This document shows, in pieces, positions 11,612 through 22,751 of a stretch of 64,000 bases of DNA (its first letter is position 1; every line of letters starts with the position of its first letter). The translations under genes and the position numbers were made by a program. The stretch lies in NCBI GenBank assembly GCA_021432635.1, contig MU270048.1, forward strand, positions 62,001 through 126,000, given 5' to 3'. The notes under the pieces are model-generated. The model ran no database searches, had not been told where the DNA came from, and saw nothing but the letters and a program-made list of their open reading frames with translations. This stretch comes from Thozetella sp. PMI_491. Lineage: Eukaryota; Ascomycota; Sordariomycetes; Chaetosphaeriales; Chaetosphaeriaceae.

Positions 11612-14600
11612 ATGGCAACTCAGCATCTCAGAGCCCCTCAAGGGCAGGTGGATTGGGCTTTACACGAAGCTACAATCAAGAGACTGTACATCGACGACGG
11701 TCTCAGCCTGCACGATGTCATGATGAAAATGGCAGAAGAATGCAGCTTTCATCCAACGTAAGAGGATACCGGGATCTCTAGACTCGTCTTTTTCAGGCAT
11801 CACGCAGCTGACACTGCGTAACAGCCGTGCGCAATATGAATACCAGTTCAAAAAGTGGGGACTCCAAAAGAACTTCAAGAGCAGAGACATGGATAAGGTG
11901 GCACGCCACGTTAGCCAGCGTCGTGCTCTCGGAAAGGCCAGCTCAGTGTTCTATAACGACCACTTAATTCCTTCAGCTCGGATCCAGAGGTCGTGCTCAC
12001 GCCAAGTTCTGTCGCTATTAGAGAATGGTAGACCTAGGAGGCGTAAGTACTCCCAATGACCGCTCCGAGATGGAGGGAATTGGAAAATGTCTGATCTGGT
12101 TGATTCACACCTTTTAGACCCTCCCACTTTACCACCCGGTTTCGTCATCCGTACCCCGTCGCCGGAGCTGAGGCAGCTGTCACGCTGCAGTAGCTTGCGC
12201 AACTATGGGCCATCACGACTTACTGAGCTCCCATTTGCCGAGTTCAAAAGGGACTTGATTCGGCTTTTTCAGTCAGAATGTGATTCAGCCCCTTATATAT
12301 CGCACTAGACTGTGCTGACAATACTTAGGTCCTTTCTTTCCATTGGTTCGGCCAATGGAAGCAGGCCAATTGCAGTGTCACGATGCAAGAGACCTATGCA
12401 GAATATCATCGACAGAGCCTTTAATCGGAACTCCTCATTCATGGATGCCACACGGCTATACATTCTTAGATAATAGCACTCGGAGCGACTTGACTGTCCT
12501 GCATGCTGCACCAATCCCTCAGATCTCCATGGCTCAGTTCGCCTCCATGAATAAGGAAGTACTCGATCCTCTTCTCACCGCGATGTTCCCAAGCTCAATC
12601 AGACCTTCCTTGGCCGGCCAAACCTCGACTGGCCGGCCCTGCAGCCCAATCTCGTCTGATATTGCCGAGATTGATATAGTTGGCTCGGCCTATGCCCAGT
12701 TATTGATAGTTTCTATATCTAATAACTTCGCTGGCTTATCTGGGCTTTCCCACGCGGATGTTTGGAGATATCTGCAGCACAAGTCCGGTCGACAAATAGC
12801 GACATTCCTCGGCGCGGCTTCCAGCTTAGCAACCACCCGTGCCCTTGCCGAGAAACTGTTTGTTTGTGCGCTACAAGCGCGAGATGCACAGGGAATCGAT
12901 AAGCTTCTCAGCCAGCCTGACCTGGCAATAGACGTCAATTGCGCCGTGGAAAATTTTAGCAGCGGGTCCATTTTTAGGATGATAAGAGGCACCGCTATCG
13001 AATACGCCACTGCGATGGGCGACTTAGATACAGTCAAGACCCTCCTTAGGAACGGTGCAGATGTCAACAAAATATCATGCAAGCTAAATTGCGAACATAG
13101 TGGTCGTAAACGTGGACCAGAACTTTTCGATCGAGGATTGCATGTCAGAGGAGCAACTTATGGCCATGGAGCTATTATTTGCGCCTTAACACTCCTATTT
13201 TCGCTCAGAGAGCTGGATCCGGCTGTTGTCACGATTCTGGAGTACTTCTCGATCAATGGTTTGCTGATCGGTCCCCGTATAATTGAAGTGGCGTTAGCAT
13301 CAAAGAGTCGTCAGATATTCAGCTCTCTTATCCGAAAAAGCACAGCACAGGACCACCTGATCTGGCTTAATAGAAAATACTTCCACAAAGCCCTGGAATT
13401 TCTGGACCACGCAGCTGCGGACTCTGTTATCTGTTGCCTGTTGAAGACATTACATGACAATAATAAACTCGATGAGTTACAAGGTGGCCAGGTAGGGTTC
13501 CGGGACGGCACTCTGCTAGGCGGAATCCTGAAAACGGGCAACGTCACGTTAGTCCGACACGTCCTAGAATCATATAGCATCATTCCGAAAGACAAATTCT
13601 TGGCCGAAGCTATAGATTGCGCATCACTTGACGTTGTTCAATACATCATCAATTGGGCGAGGAAAACCTCTCCTGTCTGGAAACCTGGCGGTCGGTCGCT
13701 CGAAGCGGCCATCGTTGCCAAGAATGAACTCGTCATAGAGCTCCTTGAGGACAACGGTGCAATGTCAGGGTACGACTATAAAGAGAATCTTTTTGGTCTA
13801 GCCGGAGCTTGCAAAGTCGGCAACCTCACAATATTTCGGCGTATCATGGCCTTGGACAACTTGGCTGCTATATATACCTCGTCTCTCGGCTACCATTTGG
13901 TTCCCCAATGTCTCGTGGACTCTATCCTAGCACGAAACGAGGAGATGAGTCTCTCTCTTATTCATAAACTTGTCGATGTCAAGACCAATTACCTAAATAA
14001 CACAAAGGGGTATATTTGTAGCGCAGTGAGCACCAGAAGCATCGCGATAGTCAACGCCCTCTTAGATGCTGGTGCTCCTCTCCTATCGCCAGTACTCGCG
14101 GATGCAGTTGAGTGGGGCGATCTTGGTATTCTAAAAAGACTACTCACCGCTGGTGCGGCCAGTAACTCGAATGACATGTCCATGGCTCTCTGTGCTGCTG
14201 TAGCAAGCGGCCAGAGTACCATAGCGGATCTCCTGCTTCTGAACGGGGCCAATATTAACACTTCATACTGGGATGACCGTGAAGGGCCTTCTGACGAGAT
14301 TCCATATCAGCCTCGGGTAGATAATCCTTTATCCATCGCCATCTCAAATGGTAGCATTGAGATGGTCAAATATCTTCTTGATACAGGTGCAGATCCAAGC
14401 GACCCCGAGGCATTGTCTGCAGCAATGTTGCAAGGCGGCGCGATTCGCCAACATTTTTTCAATAAATACCTGGAGCGATTCCCATCAAGGAAGACCAGGA
14501 GCGGTGCGAATCTACTACACTTAGCCATCCGGAACAATGATAAGGAGCTTATCAATCGCTTGGTGGAACATGGCATTGGGCTCAGCAACTGGGAGGAAAT

Positions 14601-15504
14601 CCATGAAATAAACGAGTGGTACATTAGTAGAACGACTCGCCGGCTACCACTCGCCCACGCCATCCAATCATCGATCGATGGAATTCAGGTCGCTCGATTG
14701 CTCTTAGAAGGCGGCGCCGATCCGAATTCTGTAGTGCTTTTGCAGACATCGAAATGGGTGGTTGCGAAGACCCCGCTCCTGTTGGCTGTCGAAAGTAACT
14801 CCGCTGCCATGGTGAAGCTCCTTTTAGAATTTGGAGCAGATATAAATGCACCACTGCAACATGGAATCTGCCACACTCCGTTACAAAAAGCAGCGGAACT
14901 CGGGGAGGTCCAACTCGCGGAGCTCCTCATCACGCTGGGCGCTAACGTCAACGCGCCTGCCTCGACGGCGAGGAGTCACACTGCTCTTCAGCATGCAGCT
15001 ATGCAAGGGCATATTGCTCTCATCGATTTTTTAATCCAGAGAGGAGCAGACGTGAACGCTGCCCCTGATAAATGGTCTGGCAGCACAGCACTCCAGCTCG
15101 CCGCTCAGGGCGGGTTCGCAGTCATTGTGGAGCACCTTCTCAAATGTGGCGCAGACGCTAACGCTGCCCCTAATATGCTGGATGGTAGCACGGCACTTCA
15201 GTTCGCCGCTCAAGGCGGGTTCGCAGGCATTGTTGAGTGCCTTCTCAAATATGGTGCAGACGTGAACTCTCGAGCAAGTTATGGGTATGATTGCTATACT
15301 GCGCTCGAGGAAGCAGCTAAAAATGGACGCTTAGACACCGTTAAGCTGCTCCTTAACGCCAATGTCAAAGTTGATGGATCATGTCGCAAGAGGTTGCTCC
15401 GAGCTATTAATATGGCTAGGAGTAAGGGTCATTTGGAGGTTGCGAACCTTTTAGAACCATACAAATACGAGTGGGTACCCCAAAAAACTATCACAGGCAC
15501 ATAA
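11612..15504 (+). CDS. Clr5-domain ankyrin-repeat protein
   Basis: Four exons: 11612-11757, 11825-12042, 12118-12279 and 12329-15504, giving 1233 residues. Residues ~12-70 match the fungal Clr5 domain: IKRLYIDDGLSLHDVM, then after the first intron RAQYEYQFKKWGLQKN. Branch-like sequences (GCTGAC before the last acceptor) support the joins. The remainder, from about residue 230, is a long array of ankyrin-type helices; the clearest lie at residues ~990-1200, with consensus TALQxAAxxGxxxIVxxLLxxGADVNA. Two adjacent repeats there are near-identical at DNA level. Clr5 domains are fungal N-terminal modules frequently coupled to ankyrins in STAND-like proteins. No effector or NACHT domain is present. 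It probably acts as a protein-binding scaffold; partner unknown. Confidence 0.85.
15058..15267 (+). repeat. Duplicated ankyrin unit, 2 x 105 bp
   Basis: Positions 15058-15162 and 15163-15267 are direct repeats of 35 codons each, both starting GCTGCCCCT and sharing GGCGGGTTCGCAG and CTTCTCAAAT. They are much closer to each other than to the other ankyrin units of the same protein, suggesting recent duplication. Confidence 0.85.
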
Positions 15505-15885
15505 AGCTGATCTTGGCAATAGGAATAGCAATGACTTGACTTACGAAGACATTGAAGTTTAAGGGAGACTTATACTCGGCAGTCGAAACATCGCCGATTA
15601 TGTCTTTTATTACTGCATTTACACACTATTTAATCCCGGTTTCCCCGGTCCTTGTTCTACTGCTAGTTAGAAAACATGATTGACTTCACGGTTTAACCTA
15701 CACTGTTCTGACTGTGAGAGGTTTGGAACACACCGGTCAGCAATAGTGACTTAACGACTGGCGTATTCCAATCTATATCTCGTATGGGGTTATTGATGTA
15801 CATTGTGTGATTATAATACACATGAAACGCCCTGAGGCTCTCATGACAAAACGTTCACTCGCCATGTATTAATAACATCATTTCA
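15505..15885. other. Convergent intergenic region
   Basis: About 380 AT-rich bases between two convergent genes, holding their 3' UTRs. No gene seen. Confidence 0.5.
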
Positions 15886-16728
15886 TTATTCGCTCTTCAG
15901 CACCGTACGCCCCATCCGGACAAGATCCATATTGGCGAGCGGCTCCTTTTCAAAGCCTCGCACAACCTGGTCTAGTACTGCGGCTGAGGCCTCTTCGCGG
16001 CTCACATTTGGGATGGCACGCGTGAATAGGTTGGTGAAGCCGAACAGGCGCGCCTGAGCGGACCTCCAGAATGTCGTGTAAGAAGTCACCATCCCGGGCT
16101 GCGCGACGCAGACCTCGATTCCTTCGTGATTCGCGCCGAAGGCCAGAACCATGTTTTCTGTCTCTCCCTGTACAATCGGAAATGTCCAGATGTCTTGGTT
16201 AGCACGTTCAAGGCGCAGAGATGGAAGTGGGGCCGAGGACGAACACGCATGAGCTGGTAGTCCCCCATGAACCGCGGCTTCTGCGTCAGATCCCGGGGCG
16301 TTCCCTCGGCGCTGAAGTAGACGAAGCGGAATGGCTTGGAGGGGCCGGCCTCGTACATGGCGTTGAGACCAGCCATGGTGCAGTCTTGGCAGATGCGCTT
16401 GACCTCGGCAAAGTCAACATTCCGGGACCTCATCGGGGTGACAGCGACGGTCCTGCTCGATACACTGTAGTCAGCGAGGCTCTTACGGCATTCTCTTTAT
16501 TTCGTACCATATGCAAGCATCGGCGCCAGCAAGCTCGGCACGGACGTGAGCGGGATAGTTGGCGTAGTCGTCAATAACGACGCTCTTGAGTTTCGACGAG
16601 CCAGGGCCGTCTACACGGACCGGCTTCCGGGCGAGCGCAACTACAGAAGTGAACTCCGGCTTTCGGAGGCTCTGTCTTATAATCTCGGTGCCTACAAGGC
16701 CCGTGGCGCCGGCCACAATCAGCTTCAT
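15886..16728 (-). CDS. NAD(P)-binding Rossmann-fold protein (NmrA/epimerase-like)
   Basis: Three exons on the minus strand: 16508-16728, 16245-16452 and 15886-16167, giving 236 residues. The N-terminus MKLIVAGATGLVGTEIIRQ is a classic dinucleotide-binding strand-loop-helix (GxxGxxG). Later come GADACIWTVAVTP, RFVYFSAEGTPR (the strand bearing the usual active-site Ser region), and a C-terminal helix-rich part with VAQPGMVTSY. These fit atypical short-chain dehydrogenases of the NAD(P)H-binding type. The first join restores TGG (W) across the intron, and the second uses an unusual GTTCGT donor. Substrate unknown; it could be a redox sensor rather than an enzyme. Confidence 0.75.
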
Positions 16729-17226
16729 CTTGCAAGTGCCGGCGAAATACTAGAGTGTTGAGATAAGAGTGTTGCCCGTGACCCAATGATATTGTCCTCT
16801 GAATACCAACCCAGCTCGTCCCATGCACGTTTTCTACATTGTTGCATGCACTCTTTTAATAAAGGACGGTTTCCTGAGGGCCCATCGTGAACGGCATTCG
16901 GCGCCGTGCCCGAGCTGGGATTGGACGGCTAGACCCACCCACCCCCTGAAAGAAGGGGTGTATCTAGGGGCATGGCAATGGAGGCGGGCCAGTTTCGCCC
17001 GCTTGATACGAACTCCAACAATATTTAGACTGATCCAGGCCACTTGGCTTGAGGAGGGGCAGCTTTCTTGCCCCTGAACAATGACCGTCGATCCACATGA
17101 CGCACTCTCGTAGGTGGATAGGATAAGGAGCCTGCTCAGAGCCGATTCCCGATCGTCATCTCGTAAGAGGAGTGTGGTTAATACTACTACATAATCTATA
17201 GTGATTCCTCTCAAAGTCTAGCAAAG
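16729..17226. other. Intergenic region
   Basis: About 500 bp between the start of the NAD(P)-binding gene and the stop of the Zn2Cys6 regulator. No gene seen. Confidence 0.45.
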
Positions 17227-19106
17227 TCATATCATGCCGAATCCATCCAATGTTCCACAGTTAAGCATATCTGTCAGCCAATCGTCATGAAGACTATCCA
17301 GAAGCGTGGACTCTTGGGACAAGGTCATCGCCATATCCCCTGCGGCTTCGGGTCTTAACCCCTCCGATTCTGCGTCCTGGGTTTCATCGCTTAGCTTCGC
17401 GCTGCACCAGGATTTCACTGACATGAAGAGTTGTGACGTCCTGGGAAATATGCCGTCTTCAGAACCGTCGCCGGTCATCGCGCCTGCCTGGTCGAGATTG
17501 CTTATAACCTGGTCTAATACGGGTATGAGATCTATCGTAGACCGCACGAGCCCGGTATCCCAGCTAGGGTCCTTCATTGTCGAGAGCTTGTAGAGAATGA
17601 TAATGCAGCGGGCGAGGTGGGTAAATACGGGGAAAGAGATGCCGACATAGTCTGTCGACGGGATCTTGAGGAAATGATCTAATGCGGATTTCACTGCGAT
17701 TAAACAGTCATAAAGGGATTCTGCACGCCGGAAGCCCGTCATGTCTTTCGAGAGCACAAGTTCTCGAAAGCTCACTTCTGCGTAGTCCATAGCAGCAATG
17801 CTTGTTTCTACCTGTGTCTTAGTATGTGCCCGCAGATGTCGTTATGATCTCTTAGACTTACCATCTGGCTGGAAATCTGTGGAAAGAGATGCCCTCATGT
17901 CAACTAATTTTGATTGAAGGGCCTTGGCGTAAAAGGTGGGCGGGACGCCGTTGTTCTTGGCATCCTCAGCTTCCCTAGCTATAAGATGCGACCGCGCTTG
18001 GAGCGCAAAGGCTTCATCCGATGGGCACTCTCGGCTCTGGCTTATGACGGCTATACATTCTTCAATGTAGGGGGATGAGCGGAGGGGGTCTATCTGTCCA
18101 AAATAAGACGATATACTAGAGGTGGTCAGAGCTGTGCCTGTAACATCGGTGACGAGGGAGGGTAGGCGAACATGGAGCTCATGATGTAGCAGCCGAGAAG
18201 CGCCCGGCGCTCTTCCAAAGTCCTTGTTGTGCCTGTTGGGCCGAAACAATCCTCTGGGGACTTCTCGACGGGGAGCATTTTCTTCTGCGTCCCAAATGGG
18301 TGGTTCAGACGCAGCTCAAAGGTTATGGTCATGGCTAGCTGGGTAAACCGTGAGAGAATGTGAGGATTGCAGTTGAGAAGCTGGTCATTGCCCCAAGAGA
18401 GAAAGGTCAAAAGACCAAGAAGTAGATCTAAGTTGACAAGGCCTTGGCCGTCCAAGAAGATGCGCTGCGCTAGCGTTTGCTTGATCTCTTTGCACAGCGC
18501 GAACCTTCTCGGTGTCGACTTTGAGGACACGGCGATGATACAGAGGAACAGAAATGGCCGTTCTTGGCGCAGCCATTGGATGTCGTCGGTCAGGTGGAGG
18601 AAGGGGAAGAACTTCAGCATGCGGGTGCGGAAGATGCCAAGGCCCTCGTCGACCTCCTCGACGGAGGGCTCGAAGGCCGCCGGGGAAAGCCCGGACGAAG
18701 TTGGGGTTGGCGCAGTGCTATTGGAGCCGGCATATGTGCTAGGGTTGGACGGGGGTGGCGGAAGTGCTACGGCTTCGGCCTGGGGTCCAATCTGGGCCGG
18801 GCTCGCCTGCAGCAATGAGACGAGACCGTCGAGCTTTCCCTCTAGCTGGGCGATCCGAGCGATGGGGTTATTTTTCTGCGCGTTGCGTTTCCGGGAAAAG
18901 TCACCAGGCGTGCAAGGCTTGTTGAGCCGGTGGCATCTCTCGCACCCTTGGCTGCTGGGTCTCGCGATGCATCTGCACTTGGCTCGCGAGCAGTTCATGC
19001 ATGCCTTTCATGGTCAGTTCTCGCCCAACGCACAATCTCTTCGATGCCGGTGGGTACTTACCCGTCCATACCGTGGCCCATCTGCAGGGCCTACAGTCGG
19101 CTCCAT
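17227..19106 (-). CDS. Zn2Cys6 fungal transcription factor
   Basis: Four exons on the minus strand: 19062-19106, 18172-19004, 17862-18115 and 17227-17807, giving 570 residues. Exon 1 is only 15 codons. Joining it to exon 2 completes the zinc cluster ACMNCSRAKCRC (about residues 16-27), then GCERC and C with CX2CX6CX8CX2CX6C spacing. A coiled-coil-like dimerisation segment follows (IAQLEGKLDGLVSLLQ, ~57-72), then a Pro/Ser-rich linker. The middle homology region typical of fungal regulators follows, including RALLGCYIMSSIISSYFGQIDPLR across the second intron. Targets are unknown. The neighbouring polysaccharide genes (19.7-24.1 kb) are possible ones but nothing shows it. The second intron uses a GTTCGC donor. 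Confidence 0.85.
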
Positions 19107-19688
19107 TGGAACTAATTGCAACGACCTGGTCGTCAAAATCCAAGTACGGGGTTCGGACGGCCGCGAGGACAGTGGTGAAAGGGTGATACTTTTGAGCTAG
19201 TTGTCGGACGATCGGGATTCGGCAGTCCGCATCCGAAAGGCTGTATCGGCATTCGGCCGACCGAATACCGGAGCATCCTTGTCAGCAAATAGACTGTGAT
19301 CACTTTGGTCTCTGTGTCATGGGGAGTCATTTCCTGGCTTTTCATTCCTTGAAAATACCAATTTTTTTTACGATCGCCTGTCTATTCGACCACAAGTTGC
19401 TTGTCAAACTGCCCAGTTGTACCCTCCAGGAATACAGGCTCTGGCAACATTGGCGCTGGTTCCTCGGTTGGTATGGGGCTACCTAACTAAATTTGTTGAC
19501 TTCTGCCAGGGGCTTCCGCTTCGGGGCAAGACACTCGCCAACGACGTCATATTTTCTATTAACTAACTGCTATCTTTAAGTCTAAATTTCTGGGACAAAA
19601 GAAACGTAAACCTTGAACAAATTCTAGTATGGAGATTATTATCCGCCCGTAAGCGTACAGCCCGTGCCCTCCTCGGCCGGATTTCGTC
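19107..19688. other. Intergenic region
   Basis: About 580 bp upstream of the regulator and downstream of the glycosyltransferase stop. It includes a patch with repeated CGGATCGGGATTCGG-like and ATTCGGCCGACCGAAT inverted elements (19203-19270), which could be a regulator binding region. No gene. Confidence 0.45.
19250..19265. promoter_or_regulatory. Perfect inverted repeat ATTCGGCCGACCGAAT-like, upstream of Zn2Cys6 gene
   Basis: Within 19250-19265 an ATTCGGCCGACCGAAT element has CGG/CCG half-sites facing each other about 150 bp upstream of the regulator start codon. Zinc-cluster proteins often bind CGG/CCG pairs and autoregulate. Binding here is inference only. Confidence 0.3.
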
Positions 19689-21630
19689 TTAGATAAAATT
19701 GCCGGCATTCGGCCGCACCGCCCAGCCATGAACGCCGTCTTTTTCGTTCAGTTCGGCCAATTTGTATCGGATAGCCCTCCACGCCTCCACGTTCTCTGTC
19801 ACCCGGAGTTGCTTTTTGCTGAAGAAGGACAAGTATTTGATTAAGTTGTAGTACATGCTGACAATGTTGATTGGGAGGAGAATGAGCTTCATGACGAAAA
19901 AGACGGGGATGATGTACCAGCGGAACATCTGGCCCTTGCGCCGGAGGTGCACAAGGTTGAAGAAGACCACGGCGAGGAGGGTGACGCCAAGAAGAATGCC
20001 GGTGACTATTAGGGTTAATTTCCAGGACGTGGCGAACAGGACCGGCGCGATGAGTGGCGAGAGCAGCATTAACAGCTTGTGGTAGAGCTCCACGAACACA
20101 AACAACTTCGTGATGGCCTCACGCCAGCCAAGACGCCATGCGAAAAGCAGATAGCAGGAGTCGGTGAAGATACGAAGTGTATAGAAGAAGTTCCATCGGT
20201 GGAAGCGCTGCTTGAAAACAGTCATCTCGCCATATCCACCACGGCCGCCGCCGCCAAAGAGAAGTGCTGGTGGCGTTTCTGTCTCGACAAACACCTGAGA
20301 GCACATCACGACACGGTATCCCAGGCACTGATCCATCTTGTTAGAGGAAGATCAGGACACGGTTGAACAAGGAGGTGCACTTACCCGAGCCGTGTGTCCT
20401 AGGTACCAGTCTTCGCTGATATGGTAACCTGGGTGGCCGTGGAATACTTCGTTCAGAATTTTGCGACTCCAGAGGGCAACGGCACCGTGAGGAAACGTGG
20501 CGCTTCCATACCAGGACTGAAACACCTTGGATAAACCGGCTAGCTTGTATTCGATATCCTGGGCCTGCTGAATCAAAGTGCCACGCGAGGAATTCTCGCC
20601 GACGCTCTTGATGGTGTAGCCGATGCAAGCCACATTGTCTTTGAAACGGTCTGTGGGCAAGGGCATGTCCGCGGGCAGAAGGCAATCGTCGTCGATGAGC
20701 ATGCAGTACTTGTACTTCTTGGAGATCTGGACGCCGACGAACTCGGCAACGATCTTGCTTCCGACAGGTACCCAGGTGTGCTCGACCCCGAACTGATTGC
20801 ACACGTCCGCCGTGTGGTCGAGGGGAACGGGTGAGTTCCCATTAGCCACGACAAATATCTGCTCTGGTCTAAAGATCTTCAACGCTGCCGGAAGGGTCTG
20901 CTTTAGCGCCTCCGCCGACTTATAGCACGGGATGACAAGGCAGCACTCGGAATTGTCCCGCTTTTCTGGATCATCGACTTTTTTCTCAAACGTGCAGAAC
21001 AGCTGCGGTATCCAGGGGAGGATGGAGCCCCAGACGAAGAAGGCAAGCATGGCCCATACCGTGGAGTGTTTTTGGTCATGCATGACGTACCTATTGCCTG
21101 GGTAAGTAGCGATAAGCCCAGCGGAGCTGCCGAGGAACATACCAAAACTCGAGGACGGCGCCGGTCCAGAACGGATATCCCACTAGGGCGAAGTAGATGA
21201 CTGACATAAGGAGAAGCGTAAAAAGGACTTTGAAGAGGAGTTTGGAGAATATGCCTGGCTTGGTCCAGTCTTGGTGCGCTTTAGTGAGGAGAGAGAGTTG
21301 GTGGAACTCGAGCACATCAACGTTGGACTCGAACGGCATCTCGATTTTACGCCCTTTTTTCTGGAATACGAACCAGGGAGAGTTGGATGAGGTGGACCTA
21401 TAGGATTTTATCGACGAAAGCGATGTTGTGGACGACCATGGCGAGTCGGCGGGCTGCCTGAGGGGTGGAGGGCAAGTAAGGCCCGGTAGTGGCGACAAAA
21501 TGGGCGAGTGGATAGAACGACTAGAATAAGATGATGAAATGGAACGCCGTACTTGGTATGCTTGTGCTGGTACTCTAATGGATGACCCCGCGGCGGCCCC
21601 AGGGGGCAACTCAGCAGGCTGCGAGGCCAT
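19689..21630 (-). CDS. Family 2 processive glycosyltransferase (polysaccharide synthase)
   Basis: Three exons on the minus strand: 21143-21630, 20385-21090 and 19689-20336, giving 613 residues. A Ser/Pro-rich cytosolic N-terminus (~1-100) precedes two membrane helices (about 125-160 and 170-195). The catalytic domain has CCLVIPCYKS, the metal-binding CMLIDDDCLLP, GYHISEDWYLG and the processivity motif QRFHRW, followed by several C-terminal membrane helices. This is the architecture of inverting GT2 synthases such as hyaluronan, type 3 capsule and fungal capsule-like synthases, which polymerise a UDP-sugar at the plasma membrane and extrude the chain. Fungal GT2 proteins of this broad kind (the ZtGT2/FgGT2 group) are reported to be needed for hyphal growth on solid surfaces; whether this is an ortholog was not tested. 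A nucleotide-sugar dehydrogenase is divergent 1.1 kb away. Product identity unknown. Confidence 0.88.
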
Positions 21631-22751
21631 GACGAGAATAGGAGTATTAGGAGCTCAGAGAACGTAACAGTGCATTGATAAGGAAAAGCAAGCTTCAATG
21701 AGAGATCAGAACGAAAGACTAGAACAACGATGGAATACTGAAAAGAAGAAAGAATGACCGGTGTGCTCGGGCGAGGTTGTACAGAGGTAGACTCCGAGAG
21801 CAGTGGTTCCTGCGCCATATGGGTGAGTTTGGGTAGAAGTAGACAGTGTGGTCCTTTGGCTCGCAACAAACTCTCCGGCGTCCATCGCCGCGCAGATTAC
21901 TCATGGAATCAGCCAGCACTGGATTTCACCAATGAAATTCTCCGCCTGGCTAACGTGTCGAAGAGGCGCCCATCGATTTGGGATCTCACCGAAGCTGATC
22001 ACCAGTCGAGAAACTCTCGCTAGGCCCGGCGAGCAGCAAAACTTGGTTTTCTCACTTCCATCACTACGTAATCGTGAATTTTAGTAGGTAATCTTCTTTA
22101 TCGTACACCATTTCCTGTGGGTTCATGTCTGACGGTGTGTCTTGGACTTTTAACGCTCCGTATTTCCCTCCGAACTACGCTTCACCATAATCAGATGTGA
22201 CGTTAGAAGAGGCGATCGATGGTAAACGGCCGATTCTAGGCTTCTCGGGATGGCACCATCGTTGGGCCGAAAGTTAATTACACACCCGCCGTTTCTCGGA
22301 GGAGAGCCGAGTTGAAACGTCGACAAGACGGAGACAATGCGACGATAAAGAGACAAAAGCGGGTACCAAGGGGCGCCTGCTAACGTTTGGGACAATCTTG
22401 AACTACAGCCAGCTCGAAACGCCGTGGAAGAAGTAAAGCCCCGATAAACTACGTTTGGGAACGAGAGGCTACCGCGGTTAGTGGGCGACGAAGCAATGAT
22501 TTGGAAACCATGTTGCCACGACTATACCATTGAAAGCGCTTTGAAAGTATGAGAGAATATCATGAAGAAGGACAAAATAAAAGGCTTCGGTTGGCCCAGA
22601 TCTGCGAGTTGATACCAAGCCCAGCACGCCAGCTCACAATCTCCTTTCCTTGTCTACTTGCGCAACATTGCCACGACGCTCGGAGCCAAACAGCCCTGGT
22701 TCTTGAATTGACCGAGAAGTGCGAAATCTATCTAACCACAGAGCTAGAATA
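21631..22751. promoter_or_regulatory. Divergent promoter region, glycosyltransferase / nucleotide-sugar dehydrogenase
   Basis: 1.1 kb between two divergent start codons (21630 minus, 22752 plus). Only short meaningless frames occur. The head-to-head arrangement of two genes expected to serve one pathway suggests shared regulation. No specific operator is obvious. Confidence 0.5.
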
